Positions 8,218-18,158 of a DNA stretch of 64,000 nt are shown here, piece by piece. Made by a program: the position numbers and the translations under genes. The stretch is from CALLPQ01 sp039819545 (lineage in GTDB: Bacteria > Pseudomonadota > Alphaproteobacteria > Caulobacterales > Parvularculaceae), in contig JBCBRS010000001.1 of assembly GCA_039819545.1 (NCBI GenBank), forward strand, positions 310,001-374,000, in the 5' to 3' direction. The notes beneath the pieces are model-generated. The model searched no databases. It saw only the letters and a program-made list of their open reading frames with translations, and was not told the origin of the DNA. Numbering within the stretch: the stretch's first letter is position 1; every line of letters begins with the position of its first letter.

Positions 8218-9480
8218 ATGACCTTCGTCTCTTTAACGCTTCTGCGCCGTCGCTTGCGGGCTGCTTTTTTTGCGGGCTCAATTTTTTTTGGCGTCGGCGC
8301 TCATCCGGCCGTTGCCCAGCTTGGGCTTGGTGCGGCCCCGGTGCCAGATCCCCAGCCAAACCGTCTTCAGGATGTGCAGATCGGCGAGAAAGATCAGGTC
8401 ACGCGCCTTGCGCTGATTTGCCTGCGCCCTTGTCCGGTAACGCAACAGGGCGAGCAATTTCTGGTGGAGGGCTTAACGGAAATGGCAACGCTCCCAATCG
8501 AGCGCGCCAGCAAAAACGCAACGTCGCTAACCCTGACCCCCCTCAAGGCCAACCGAGACGCCGATGACGAAACGGGCAGCCTTCTGACAATCGTCAGCGA
8601 GAAAGCGCTTCTGCGCACCCATATTTCCCCCTGCACGGCAAGCGGCGCCCCGGCAACCTGTCTCGATCTTGAGTTTTCGCGCCAACCTTATGCAGGTACA
8701 AAAAGGGTTCAGAGCGCAGCCCATGAAAGCCCCTCCAAAAGCGCCTCGCCGATCGCACCCGGCGCGCACAAAGCGCAAAAGCAACGTACCTCTGCACTAT
8801 CCAAAAAGGCAAAATCAGCAGCGATACAATCGCCGCTCAGCCGTTCTGCGCCGCAGCTTGCTGCGGTCGTAGGGCCTGCTACGGCGAAAAAGACCGCCGC
8901 TGGGCCTCGGCCTGCCAGTGCGCCGCCAGCCCCATCTCTTGCGCCGACAAACTCTGCGGCGCGTGCCACTCTTGCGGCGGTATTGCGCAATCCGGCGTCA
9001 CCCCTGCGGCTGACGCCGCTGCGACCTACCCCGCAACCTGCGCGTGACTCCGCTGATGGGCCAGTACTCGTCACCGCGGCCCCCTCCACACGAACAGTCT
9101 TAAAGCCCATTGAAACCGACCGCGTCCTCGCCCGCGTTGATTTCCGCGCCTATGCTGAAACTGTGCTTGACACTAGGTTTGACGGTGACCGCTGCGATAC
9201 CGCTCAAAAAACGCTGGAGGCTGATGCCTGGGCACTGGACGCCATGGGCGTGATCGGTTTTTGCCGGGCCGCAGCCGGGCAGTTTCCCGAGGCAGAGGAT
9301 ATCTTCAAACGGCTCCTGACCCTCCAGCCTGAAAATTATGAAGCGTTGGTGGGCCGCGCCTTGATTGCCGGTGTGGCTGGCGAAACCGGCGTTGCCCTCA
9401 AATTTTTGAATGAGGCACTAGCGCTTAATCCGCCCTCAACGGTGGTGAAAAGAATTGAGGGTGTGGTTGCCGCCCTGTAA
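8218..9480 (+). CDS. Exported TPR-containing protein
   Basis: The 420-residue protein starts with a signal peptide (two Arg-rich residues blocks, then AAFFAGSIFFGVGAHPAVAQ). A low-complexity Ala/Pro/Lys-rich linker spans about residues 165-290. The C-terminal part (about 320-420) carries tetratricopeptide-like helices, including AEDIFKRLLTLQPENYEALVG. It is probably a periplasmic or outer-membrane scaffolding protein; no enzyme motif is seen. It is followed 75 bp later by glyQ on the same strand, with no terminator visible between. Confidence 0.72.
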   Translation: MTFVSLTLLRRRLRAAFFAGSIFFGVGAHPAVAQLGLGAAPVPDPQPNRLQDVQIGEKDQVTRLALICLRPCPVTQQGEQFLVEGLTEMATLPIERASKNATSLTLTPLKANRDADDETGSLLTIVSEKALLRTHISPCTASGAPATCLDLEFSRQPYAGTKRVQSAAHESPSKSASPIAPGAHKAQKQRTSALSKKAKSAAIQSPLSRSAPQLAAVVGPATAKKTAAGPRPASAPPAPSLAPTNSAARATLAAVLRNPASPLRLTPLRPTPQPARDSADGPVLVTAAPSTRTVLKPIETDRVLARVDFRAYAETVLDTRFDGDRCDTAQKTLEADAWALDAMGVIGFCRAAAGQFPEAEDIFKRLLTLQPENYEALVGRALIAGVAGETGVALKFLNEALALNPPSTVVKRIEGVVAAL

Positions 9481-9555
9481 GGAAACAAGGCAGCGTTATG
9501 ACGCGCGCCTCGTTTCCATTTTTACCTTTCAGGCCTCGACCTAAAAGTCTTTACC

Positions 9556-10527
9556 ATGACCTCTTCTGAACACCCGTCCTCAGCAATGCCCGCGCCTTCT
9601 GCAACCGCGGTCACTGATCCCACCAAGTCCTTTCAAGGGTTGATCCTGACCCTGCAGAATTTCTGGGCTGCACAGGGCTGCGTGCTGTTACAGCCCTACG
9701 ACATGGAAATGGGTGCGGGCACGTTTCACCCGGCAACGACTTTGCGTTCGCTTGGCCCAAAGCCGTGGAAAGCAGCCTATGTGCAACCCTGCCGGCGGCC
9801 CACCGATGGGCGGTTTGGTGCCAATCCCAATCGGTTTCAACAGTACTATCAATTTCAGGTGGTGTTAAAACCGAGCCCGGATAATATCCAGGACCTGTAT
9901 CTCGCGTCCCTCGATGCCATTGGCATTGACCAGAAAAAACATGACATCCGCTTTGTCGAGGATGACTGGGAGAGCCCGACACTGGGCGCGTGGGGCCTTG
10001 GCTGGGAGGTCTGGTGCGACGGTATGGAGGTGACGCAATTCACCTATTTCCAGCAAGTCGGGGGCTTTGACTGCAAACCCGTCACCGGTGAAATCACCTA
10101 TGGGCTGGAACGTCTCGCCATGTATGTGCAGGGCGTGGATAACGGGTTTGATCTCGACTTCAACGGTCAAGGCGTGACCTATGGTGATGTTTTTCATCAG
10201 CAAGAGGTTGAGTTTTCTACTTACAATTTTGACCTCGCGAATACGGACGATCTTTTCGACCAGTTCAAGGAAGCCGAAGCCGCGTGCGACGCGATCATTG
10301 CGGCGGGCGCTACGCGAGAACAGTCTTTGGCCTTGCCCGCCTATGATCAGTGCATCAAGGCAAGCCATCTGTTTAATCTGCTTGATGCGCGCGGCGTGAT
10401 TTCCGTCAGTGAACGTCAGTCTTACATTTTGCGGATAAGACAGCTCGCCAAAGCGTGTTGCGCGCAATGGCTGGAAAGCTCGCAAGGGCGCGCGCCCGGT
10501 GCCGGGATCGTTGATTTCTCGGTCTGA
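9556..10527 (+). CDS. glyQ: Glycyl-tRNA synthetase alpha subunit
   Basis: GlyQ is the catalytic class II subunit of the alpha2beta2 glycyl-tRNA synthetase. The 323-residue product has the family's TLQNFWAAQGCVLLQPYDME start of the core near residue 35, the FHPATTLRSLGP segment, and the motif 2-like region FGANPNRFQQYYQFQV. The first approximately 25 residues are Ser/Ala/Pro-rich and extend beyond the usual family start, so the real start could be slightly downstream. The partner glyS lies 7.6 kb downstream. Confidence 0.97.
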   Translation: MTSSEHPSSAMPAPSATAVTDPTKSFQGLILTLQNFWAAQGCVLLQPYDMEMGAGTFHPATTLRSLGPKPWKAAYVQPCRRPTDGRFGANPNRFQQYYQFQVVLKPSPDNIQDLYLASLDAIGIDQKKHDIRFVEDDWESPTLGAWGLGWEVWCDGMEVTQFTYFQQVGGFDCKPVTGEITYGLERLAMYVQGVDNGFDLDFNGQGVTYGDVFHQQEVEFSTYNFDLANTDDLFDQFKEAEAACDAIIAAGATREQSLALPAYDQCIKASHLFNLLDARGVISVSERQSYILRIRQLAKACCAQWLESSQGRAPGAGIVDFSV

Positions 10528-10568
10528 GGCTTAACTGACCCTTCAGCGTTTTAGGCCATGCTCCGTCC

Positions 10569-11168
10569 ATGACGAACACAGATCGAACAGCCCTGAAAAA
10601 GCGCCGCCTGCGCAGATATTTTGGTGTGGTGGGTAAACGGTTGCGTGAAAATCCCCATGGCCAGGGTCAGATGCCGGTGTCGAGCCGTCTGGCCACATGG
10701 GTTGGTATCATCAGTGCAATGATTGGTGGCTTTCTTGGACTGGACACCTACAAAACCGATGTGGCCAAGCAGGTAGACCAAAGTGTTGAGAAGACTTTTG
10801 ATCTGGTCCACCGGTTTAATGCACCTGAGATGGACGGCGCGCGCACGCGGGTCTTGTCTTACGTCTATGCTCGGCGCTATTGCGATGCGCGGTATTTCTC
10901 CCGCGACCTGACCGACGAAGACTACGCCGACGTAATCGATTTTTTCGATCTTGTGGATGCTTGCGTGGATGCAAAGCTCTGTGATCGGGCGACGGTGGAA
11001 CGGTTTTTTACGCCTTATGCGAACTATCAGTGGCCGATCCTCGAAACGGTGGTGGAGCGTATGCGCGGTGCGGAGCAATCCTTGCGTGCCGACAGCGCCT
11101 TTGGATCGGGGATGAAGCGTCTCGCCACCGGTCCGCTTGAAGCACCGCCCTGTGATGGGAATTTTTGA
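10569..11168 (+). CDS. Unknown membrane-anchored protein between glyQ and mtgA
   Basis: I do not recognise this 199-residue protein. A basic N-terminus (KKRRLRRYFG) is followed by one hydrophobic segment at about residues 43-60 (ATWVGIISAMIGGFLGLDTY) and then a helical, acidic, soluble part with several Cys (RRYCDARYF, DACVDAKLCDR). It starts 41 bp after the glyQ stop on the same strand and may be co-transcribed with it. Confidence 0.7.
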   Translation: MTNTDRTALKKRRLRRYFGVVGKRLRENPHGQGQMPVSSRLATWVGIISAMIGGFLGLDTYKTDVAKQVDQSVEKTFDLVHRFNAPEMDGARTRVLSYVYARRYCDARYFSRDLTDEDYADVIDFFDLVDACVDAKLCDRATVERFFTPYANYQWPILETVVERMRGAEQSLRADSAFGSGMKRLATGPLEAPPCDGNF

Positions 11169-11323
11169 TCGCACCTCCCTTGAGGTCCCCTATCCTAACT
11201 GGCTGGTCATGCGCGTTGCCGTTATTCGGTCAAATCTTGCAGGCATTGAGCTGTTGGGCGAACCTTCTGCTATGGTACATTGTTCACCGTTGGGCACGGC
11301 GCACAGAGCAAATCGAATAAGGC

Positions 11324-12097
11324 ATGGTCAAAAAAATCTCACCGAAAAGAAAGGCGACTGCGAAACGCAAAAAGCGCCCGGCCAGGCGTTCAAAACAGCG
11401 TTCGTTCACAGAACAGCTAGCCGCTTTGCCTTGGGGCCCTTTATTGGGGCAGACGGCGGCAGTGCTTATTGCATTTTCGTTATTTTGCGTGTGTGCCTAC
11501 CGGTTTTTCAATCCGCCGGGGACGCTAACGATGGTTTCGCGCGCCTTGAGTGGGGAGGTTATCGATCATCCGTGGGCATCTTATCGCGAGATATCTGGTA
11601 ACCTGGCGCTAGCGGTCATAGCGGCTGAAGATACAAAATTCTGCCGCCATTGGGGTTTTGATCTGGGGGAGATGCGGGCCGCTGTTGCCGATGCAAGGGC
11701 CGGGAAGGGCATGCGAGGTGCCTCCACAATTACGCAGCAGACCGCAAAGAATGCCTTTCTGTGGCAAGGCGGTGGTCTCTTCCGAAAAGGGCTCGAAGCC
11801 TACTTCACGCTCGCCGTGGAATTTGTCTGGCCCAAGCGCAGGACGCTAGAGGTTTATCTCAATATTGCCGAGTGGGGCGATGGCCTGTTCGGTGCTGAGG
11901 CGGCGGCGCGCACGCGGTTTGGAAAAAGCGCTGCAGACCTGACCGTCCACGAAGCGGCATTGCTCGCGGCTGTTTTGCCAAGTCCCAATAAATGGCGCGT
12001 TGATCCGCCCGGCCCCTATGTGCGCCAGCGTGCGGCAACGATCCGCAAGCGTATGGCCACTGTTAAAACTGCTGGCGCTCATCGGTGCGCGTGGTAG
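11324..12097 (+). CDS. mtgA: Monofunctional biosynthetic peptidoglycan transglycosylase
   Basis: MtgA polymerises lipid II into glycan strands at the outer face of the inner membrane (GT51 family). The 257-residue protein has a Lys/Arg-rich N-terminus, a single membrane anchor at about residues 40-60, the catalytic-Glu motif AVIAAEDTKFCRHWGFD near residue 105, then GASTITQQTAKNAFLW and the EVYLNIAEWGDGLFG motif. No transpeptidase domain follows, consistent with the monofunctional type. Start ATG at 11324. Confidence 0.93.
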   Translation: MVKKISPKRKATAKRKKRPARRSKQRSFTEQLAALPWGPLLGQTAAVLIAFSLFCVCAYRFFNPPGTLTMVSRALSGEVIDHPWASYREISGNLALAVIAAEDTKFCRHWGFDLGEMRAAVADARAGKGMRGASTITQQTAKNAFLWQGGGLFRKGLEAYFTLAVEFVWPKRRTLEVYLNIAEWGDGLFGAEAAARTRFGKSAADLTVHEAALLAAVLPSPNKWRVDPPGPYVRQRAATIRKRMATVKTAGAHRCAW

Positions 12098-12127
12098 GCA
12101 AGCGAGCACAGGAAAAAGGGTACAGAT

Positions 12128-12595
12128 ATGCCGCCGGAAAACCGCCAAACCTCTGCGCGTCATACGGGCATTCTCGACAGCTACCGCAATGGCGACAGCG
12201 CGTTTGGGACGTGGGTCAAAGACAATCTGGGCGAGATAACCCTGACCCGCTGGGCGTGGGGCGAAGCCGATTTACGCTGGATACTGACGGAACGGTTTAT
12301 CATGCCCGACGGGGTGATGTTCGGTGGCCATATTGCCGCCGTTGCCGATCATTTTGTGGCGCTTGGCGCAATGACGGTGCTCACCGATAATGGTGAGCGT
12401 TTTCGGACCTCACGGCTGGAGATGAATTTTTTCCGGCCTCTAAAAGTGCCGTATGCGGATATTCATGTGCGTGTGACGAATGCGTCGCGAACGCTTATTC
12501 ATCTGGAGGCCTCATTCATCAATGAGGCGGGCCAGTTGACTGCCTTGGCCCATGCTGTGCAGGTGCGGCAAAGGGTGAATGAGGCGGGTAAATGA
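12128..12595 (+). CDS. PaaI-type hotdog-fold thioesterase
   Basis: The 155-residue protein fits the 4HBT/PaaI acyl-CoA thioesterase family: the motif MFGGHIAAVADH near residue 65 corresponds to the conserved GG-H..-D/E active-site helix, followed by the beta strands of a hotdog fold. The substrate cannot be read from sequence. It begins 30 bp after mtgA on the same strand. Confidence 0.75.
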   Translation: MPPENRQTSARHTGILDSYRNGDSAFGTWVKDNLGEITLTRWAWGEADLRWILTERFIMPDGVMFGGHIAAVADHFVALGAMTVLTDNGERFRTSRLEMNFFRPLKVPYADIHVRVTNASRTLIHLEASFINEAGQLTALAHAVQVRQRVNEAGK

Positions 12596-12615
12596 GACGC
12601 CGCCCCCTAATGACA

Positions 12616-12736
12616 CCTAGACTGCGTACCCTTTTTGTTGACTCAAAAACGCAGTCTAGATTTTTAAGGGTTCGCGCATTTGAACCCAAGTCGTTGGACG
12701 GGAACCATCGACGATCACACTTTTTGTCAACGCACT
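12616..12736 (-). repeat. Dispersed intergenic repeat, copy 1 (inverted relative to copies 2 and 3)
   Basis: This approximately 120-bp block matches, on the opposite strand, the blocks at 20203-20321 and 31631-31751. It contains two internal inverted repeats: CTAGACTGCG with CGCAGTCTAG, and GGGTTC with GAACCC. It fills the whole space between the thioesterase stop and the stop codon of the convergent gene at 12737. The strand given is the orientation relative to copies 2 and 3. Confidence 0.88.
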
Positions 12737-13954
12737 CTAAGACCGCTCTCTCCTGGCAAAGTCAAAAGCGTCACCACGCCATGGTGTCAGTGCTGGTGTA
12801 GCATTAAAGTATACGATGTAGTCCACAGTCTCCGATACATTTCCGTTGATATCGAAGCGCGTCATGTTGGCCATGATACCGTTAGTGTTGACGAGGCGTT
12901 TGCCATCGTCATAGGGAGAGCCAGGGCGATCCATATGAAAGATGGCGACCGCATCATCGCCAGCAGCCAGTTCAAGGTCCCGTATACCTGGCAGATAGCC
13001 CATATAGGGATTGTCATTTCCCATGGGCAATACTGTGTACGGCTCGCCGTTTTTTCCCTGAAGCGGTTGGGGCAGTATCCGCGCTGGCCATAGCATTGTG
13101 CTGCCAGGGCCAAAAACTGACAGCATACTGACAATTTTTTCTCCAAAGGCAGGGTTTTCACTCAACAAAACTGCCAGTGGCTTGCCCGTTTCATTGACGG
13201 TAACCTCAAGCACGTGAGACAGACCCCAAAAGCCATAGAACGGCTCGCTCTGAAGATCAGGGTCCAGAAGAACAATGTCGATATTCTCAAGCACGTCGCG
13301 ATAGCGATAATCGGCTTTGCGATCATTGGTGGCCCGTAACAGGGCTTCATTGACCCTGCGAGCGATGGTTTCCTGAGGCCCGGTGGGAGCAGGCAGGGCG
13401 CCGGGCAGCGCACTTGCCAGTATCTCGTTCTGGATCTGATCAACGCCAAGAAAATAGAGCCGGCTTTCCGGCGTTTTGGTCAGGTTTGCCGCGCGCAGGC
13501 GCCCAAGCTTGGCAAAAAATTCCTGATTTGCCCATTGGGCATCACCATCGGCCCAACCCTCGAAGGCCTGGCGGGCCCACTGATCATCACCCGTGGCAAG
13601 ATAGTGGTTAAACGCCATTGCCGTTGCCGGGCCCAGTTCTGACAAGAACCAGCGCAGGCCGATCTTGGCATTGAGATGATTGGCAAGGCCGAGATCGACG
13701 GTTTGCGGCCCGGCAACCCCATGCATCTCCCCATAGACAAAGAGCCGATTGCTATAGAAATCGGCCGGAAACGTTGCCGTGGATAGGTCCTCTCCACTGC
13801 CGCCATACACTTTCGCATCAAAAAGATAGGCGGCCCGTTCTTTCTTGCCCAAGCGGTCAAGGAAAGCAAAGCCCTGTGGCAAGATCAGCCCTGCTGCAAC
13901 ACTTAGGAAAAGACCGATAAAAACCCACTTAATCAGCCCGAAAACAAAACGCAT
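12737..13954 (-). CDS. Membrane-anchored erythromycin-esterase/ChaN-like protein
   Basis: I placed the start at the ATG at 13954, which has GGAGG seven bases upstream; a longer in-frame extension to 14032 lacks a ribosome binding site. The 405-residue protein has one N-terminal membrane segment (WVFIGLFLSVAAGLIL), then a soluble domain. The segment LFVYGEMHGVAGPQTVDLGL, followed by LSELGPATAMAFNHYL, resembles the GE-H and catalytic-like segments of the EreA/ChaN (TIKI-related) superfamily. The assignment is by motif only, and the substrate is unknown. Dispersed repeat copy 1 abuts its stop codon. Confidence 0.6.
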   Translation of the reverse strand: MRFVFGLIKWVFIGLFLSVAAGLILPQGFAFLDRLGKKERAAYLFDAKVYGGSGEDLSTATFPADFYSNRLFVYGEMHGVAGPQTVDLGLANHLNAKIGLRWFLSELGPATAMAFNHYLATGDDQWARQAFEGWADGDAQWANQEFFAKLGRLRAANLTKTPESRLYFLGVDQIQNEILASALPGALPAPTGPQETIARRVNEALLRATNDRKADYRYRDVLENIDIVLLDPDLQSEPFYGFWGLSHVLEVTVNETGKPLAVLLSENPAFGEKIVSMLSVFGPGSTMLWPARILPQPLQGKNGEPYTVLPMGNDNPYMGYLPGIRDLELAAGDDAVAIFHMDRPGSPYDDGKRLVNTNGIMANMTRFDINGNVSETVDYIVYFNATPALTPWRGDAFDFARRERS

Positions 13955-14078
13955 AGCCGCCCCTCCGTTAGCTCGAATGCTGCCGGTAGCGTAAGAGAGA
14001 AAAGGACTTCGATGCAAGGCCCGGTGCGGCATCCTTCTTCATTGAAAATCAAGTGGTTCCCTGAAACACTCCCTTGAG

Positions 14079-14633
14079 ATGAATATGAAACGGATGATCC
14101 GCGATGTGCACCATTGGGCCTCGATTGTCGTGGCCCTGCCGCTGATTGTGATGATCGGCGCCGGCTTACTTTTGATGGTGAAAAAAGAGATCGACTGGAT
14201 TCAGCCGCCCACTCAAAAGGGTTCCGTCATAGCGGTGCAGAGCATCGAAGCGGATGCCGGGTCGCTCCAATCACTCGACGAGTTGGTAGAGGCGGCCCGG
14301 ATGGCGCGCCCGGAATCATTTACAAATTGGGGCGATCTCGAAAGGATCGATATCAAACCCAAAAAAGGCGTTGCAAAGATCATTAGTAAAGACCGTTGGG
14401 AAGTTCAGGTCGATCTGGTCAGCGGTACCGTCTTGCAAACCGCGTATCGCCGGTCAGACCTGATTGAATCGATCCATGATGGGTCTTTTTTCGCCAAAGG
14501 TGCGAAGCTATGGATATTTTTACCCGCCGGGCTTGTTCTTTTCGGTCTTTGGCTCACGGGGCTCTATCTTTTCTTCCTGCCTCATTACAAGCTCTGGCAG
14601 AAACGCCGCCTGAACGCGGCCCGCGCTGACTGA
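14079..14633 (+). CDS. PepSY-associated transmembrane protein
   Basis: The 184-residue protein has an N-terminal VHHWASIVVALPLIVMIGAG helix, a small PepSY-like extracytoplasmic domain (LVEAARMA...VQVDLVSGTVLQT), and a C-terminal membrane helix (LWIFLPAGLVLFGLWLTGLY) ending in a basic cytoplasmic tail. Proteins of this build are often linked to iron-siderophore uptake, but no receptor or reductase gene lies here. ATG 14079 or 14085 may be the start. Confidence 0.78.
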   Translation: MNMKRMIRDVHHWASIVVALPLIVMIGAGLLLMVKKEIDWIQPPTQKGSVIAVQSIEADAGSLQSLDELVEAARMARPESFTNWGDLERIDIKPKKGVAKIISKDRWEVQVDLVSGTVLQTAYRRSDLIESIHDGSFFAKGAKLWIFLPAGLVLFGLWLTGLYLFFLPHYKLWQKRRLNAARAD

Positions 14634-14660
14634 CGCTCTATCAAACCACAAAGGTCTCCC

Positions 14661-17600
14661 ATGTCTCGTATTCTCCTGACGGTTATTCTTGTCACCATCA
14701 TCAGTACAGTGAGTCATGGCGCACGAGCCGACAACCACAAAAACGACGGCGCGGCGCAACCCCACGCCAGTCTATTTAGTGGGTTGAAGGCGCGGCTTGT
14801 CGGCCCGGCGGGGATGAGCGGACGGATCGCAGCGGTTGATGCGGTGGCGTCTGACCCCAATACCATTGTTGTTGGGGCGTCGACCGGCGGGCTGTGGATG
14901 TCCCATAATGGCGGCCTCAACTGGACCCCTGTATTCGATGACCAACCTGTTGCGTCCATCGGGGCGGTTGCCATCAATCAGTCAAACCCTGACATCATCT
15001 GGGTTGGTACCGGCGAGGGGAATGTGCGCAATTCAACCTCGGTCGGGGGCGGTGTTTACAAGTCCGTGGATGGTGGAAAATCCTTTACCTATATGGGGCT
15101 TGGTCGCACCGAACGGATCCACCGGATTGCACTGCACCCTGACAATCCTGATGTGGCTTATGTGGCGGCGCTGGGTCAACTTTGGGGAGAAAACCCTGAG
15201 CGCGGTATCTTCAAAACCACCGATGGCGGAAAAAACTGGTCAAAAGTTCTGTATGTTGATCAAAAAACTGGGGCCACAGATATCCAGATGGTTCCCGGTA
15301 ACCCAAACAAGCTCTTTGCTGGCATGTGGCAATTTCGTCGTTGGCCATATTTTTTCAAATCCGGCGGTGAGGGGTCTGGTCTCTATGTTTCCCACAATGG
15401 CGGGGAAAACTGGGAGCAGTTGACCGAGGAAGATGGTTTGCCTGCGGGAGAAATTGGTCGGTCGGCCTTTGCGATATCAAAAAGCAATCCGTCACGGGTT
15501 TATGCACTGATCGAGGCGGAGAAAAGCGCATTGGCCCGGTCCGACGATGGCGGGAAAACCTGGACGCTTGTTAATCAAGACACAGACATCAATGACCGCC
15601 CTTTTTATTACAACGACCTTGCCGTCGATCCCACAGACCCGAACCGGGTCTACCGGGTTGGTAGCCGGGTAAAACTCTCCATCGACGGGGGAAAAACGTT
15701 TGAGTATATGCCAGCGATTGATTGTTGTGCGTCTTCCAACACGGTGCATATCGATACCCACGCCTGGTGGATCAATCCGAATGATCCGCGCCATATGATT
15801 GATGGCAATGATGGCGGTATCGCGGTTACCCATGACCATGGTCAAACCTGGCGGTTCGTGGAAAATCTACCGCTGGCCCAATTCTATCATATCGCAGTGG
15901 ATAATGAGGTGCCGTACAATATCTATGGCGGTCTGCAGGATAATGGCTCGTGGAAGGGCCCGTCGGAAGTCTGGGAAAATGGGGGTATACGGAATTTCCA
16001 TTGGCAAGAGGTGGCCTTTGGTGACGGTTTCGATACCAGAGCTGATCCGGAGAATCACCGGGAGGGCTATGCCATGAGCCAGGGCGGGGCCCTTTATCAC
16101 TGGAACCAGGACACCGCGGAGTTGCGCTTTATCAAGCCGCCAGCCCATACCCATGATGACGGGTCCCTTGCCGATATGCGGTACAACTGGAACGCGGGTC
16201 TGGCAATCGACCCCTTTGATCCGGCGACATTGTATTATGGAAGCCAGTTTGTACACAAATCAACGGACCGGGGAGAAACCTGGGAGGTGATCAGCGCCGA
16301 TCTGACCACCAACAATCCTGAGGTACAGACCTTTCGCACGAGCGGCGGTTTAACATCGGACGTGACGGCAGCGGAGAATTACACGACGATCACGTCAATT
16401 GCGCCAAGTTCGATCAAAAAGGGGGTCATCTGGGTCGGCACCGATGATGGCCGGGTCCATGTGACACGCGATGGCGGCAATAGCTGGTCGTCCGTGGAAG
16501 GAAACTTGCCTACCGGGCAGGGGCACGCGCCAGCGGGGGCGTGGGTGCCCATGATTGCCCCATCCCCCCACGACGCGGGAACGGCCATGATCACGATGGA
16601 CGATCATCGGCGCGGCCATATGAAACCCCATGCCTATAGAGTGTCCGATTATGGCGTCACGTGGATGTCCTTGATCACACCAGAGGTGAGTGGCTATGCC
16701 CTGTCGATTGCACAGGATCCTGTTGATCCGGACTTGATCTTTCTGGGTACGGAGTTTGGGCTGCATGTGAGCCTTGATGGCGGGGGCCACTGGATGAAGT
16801 GGACGCAAGGGCTGCCCACGGTCTCGGTTGCCGATCTTGCAATTCAAGAACGCGAAAATGATTTGGTGGTGGGCACCCACGGGCGCGCCGCCTTTGTGAT
16901 TGATGACTACCGGGCCCTGCGCGGTCTATCGGCGGCGGATTTTGAGAAACGCTTTGCTTTGCTATCGGTTGGTGACGGTCAGCTTTACCGCACCCAACAG
17001 GCGGCTTCTTCGCGCTTTACGGGGTCAGGCGAATTTCGCGCCGATAATCCCGCCTATGGCGCGCTGATCACCTTTATGGCGAGCGGCGACGACCTGCCCC
17101 ATCCCGATGAGGACAGGGAACGGGCGCGTGCAATCGCGTTGCGTACAGAAAAGATGGCCGCCGCAAAAGCAGCCAAAGCTGAAGACGACGCCAAGCCAGA
17201 AAGTGAAAATGAGGAGACCGACCAGGCTACCGATGGCGACGCGGTTGAGGAAAAGGACGCCGCCGAGGCTGTCAAAGCAACTATTACGATAAAAGATGAG
17301 AATGGTACGGTCATTCGCACACTCAAAAAAGAGGTTCATCAGGGGATCAACCGCGTGGCGTGGAACCTGCGCCGCGACGGGGTGATGCCTGCCCCGCCCG
17401 CAAAGGCGCCAGAAGACGGCACATTGCCCGCGGGCCCTGAAGTTTTGCCGGGCGCTTATACTGTCGAAATCAGTGTGGGTGAGGAAAGCGCCAGTGCAGA
17501 GTTTAAGGTGCTCGCTGACCCCCGCAGTCCCTACGATGCTGACGCACGGGCCGCAAACCACGCCATGATGATGAAGGCACAAGCTATGGCTGGCACAGTC

Positions 17601-18068
17601 AATGAGGCGTTACGCCAGCTCGATGATATTCGCGGCGATGTCACAACGCTGAGCGCTATGATCAGTGAGCACCGTGAGCGTCATGACATTGACGAAGATG
17701 AGGAAGAGCATACGGTCAACGCCGTTGCCAAGATGGCCGACGCTCTCAAAGAAGAAGTCGACACACTGGAGAAAACTTTCCGCGTGCCGCCTGATACCAA
17801 GGGCATCGTCTATGACGATGACAAGATCACCAGTAAGCTTGGCACCGCCCAATTCTATCTCGCTTCGGGACCGGGTAAGCCAAGTGCCGCCGCCGAGCAG
17901 GCTATGGCCATGGCGGACGCGGCCTTGAAGGAAGGGCTTGCGGCGCTCAATACGCTCGTGAGCGAGGATATGGTGTCTTTGCGCAAGGCCGCGCAGGAGG
18001 CCAACCTGACGCTCTTCAGCCAGACCCCTCTGCAAACTGGACCATCAGCGGCGCCGGCTAAAGACTAG
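14661..18068 (+). CDS. Exported VPS10/BNR-repeat (Asp-box) protein
   Basis: The 1135-residue protein has a signal peptide (ILLTVILVTIISTVSHGARA) and a beta-propeller region with about nine Asp-box motifs, such as SVDGGKSF, TTDGGKNW, SDDGGKTW and TRDGGNSW, over residues 70-720. Such propellers are often annotated as sortilin- or glycosyl-hydrolase-like; no sialidase catalytic set is evident. Residues 815-880 form an acidic low-complexity segment, followed by an Ig-like strand region and a helical, probably coiled-coil C-terminus (about 950-1120). It is probably periplasmic or surface-located. It starts 27 bp after the PepSY gene. Confidence 0.8.
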   Translation: MSRILLTVILVTIISTVSHGARADNHKNDGAAQPHASLFSGLKARLVGPAGMSGRIAAVDAVASDPNTIVVGASTGGLWMSHNGGLNWTPVFDDQPVASIGAVAINQSNPDIIWVGTGEGNVRNSTSVGGGVYKSVDGGKSFTYMGLGRTERIHRIALHPDNPDVAYVAALGQLWGENPERGIFKTTDGGKNWSKVLYVDQKTGATDIQMVPGNPNKLFAGMWQFRRWPYFFKSGGEGSGLYVSHNGGENWEQLTEEDGLPAGEIGRSAFAISKSNPSRVYALIEAEKSALARSDDGGKTWTLVNQDTDINDRPFYYNDLAVDPTDPNRVYRVGSRVKLSIDGGKTFEYMPAIDCCASSNTVHIDTHAWWINPNDPRHMIDGNDGGIAVTHDHGQTWRFVENLPLAQFYHIAVDNEVPYNIYGGLQDNGSWKGPSEVWENGGIRNFHWQEVAFGDGFDTRADPENHREGYAMSQGGALYHWNQDTAELRFIKPPAHTHDDGSLADMRYNWNAGLAIDPFDPATLYYGSQFVHKSTDRGETWEVISADLTTNNPEVQTFRTSGGLTSDVTAAENYTTITSIAPSSIKKGVIWVGTDDGRVHVTRDGGNSWSSVEGNLPTGQGHAPAGAWVPMIAPSPHDAGTAMITMDDHRRGHMKPHAYRVSDYGVTWMSLITPEVSGYALSIAQDPVDPDLIFLGTEFGLHVSLDGGGHWMKWTQGLPTVSVADLAIQERENDLVVGTHGRAAFVIDDYRALRGLSAADFEKRFALLSVGDGQLYRTQQAASSRFTGSGEFRADNPAYGALITFMASGDDLPHPDEDRERARAIALRTEKMAAAKAAKAEDDAKPESENEETDQATDGDAVEEKDAAEAVKATITIKDENGTVIRTLKKEVHQGINRVAWNLRRDGVMPAPPAKAPEDGTLPAGPEVLPGAYTVEISVGEESASAEFKVLADPRSPYDADARAANHAMMMKAQAMAGTVNEALRQLDDIRGDVTTLSAMISEHRERHDIDEDEEEHTVNAVAKMADALKEEVDTLEKTFRVPPDTKGIVYDDDKITSKLGTAQFYLASGPGKPSAAAEQAMAMADAALKEGLAALNTLVSEDMVSLRKAAQEANLTLFSQTPLQTGPSAAPAKD

Positions 18069-18158
18069 GCTGCTTTTAAGCCGCTGGCGCACGCTTGCAC
18101 GCGGCCCGAACGCTATCTAAAAGCGAGGTTTGTCCTTTAAGGAGGGGCACCGCGCGCG

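Noticed and set aside
12592..12801. Short frame across dispersed repeat copy 1
   Set aside because: The peptide is produced by the repeat itself and recurs in copy 3; no ribosome binding site.
16395..16880. 161-codon minus-strand frame inside the BNR-protein gene
   Set aside because: Antisense shadow of a gene with clear Asp-box repeats and continuous frame.
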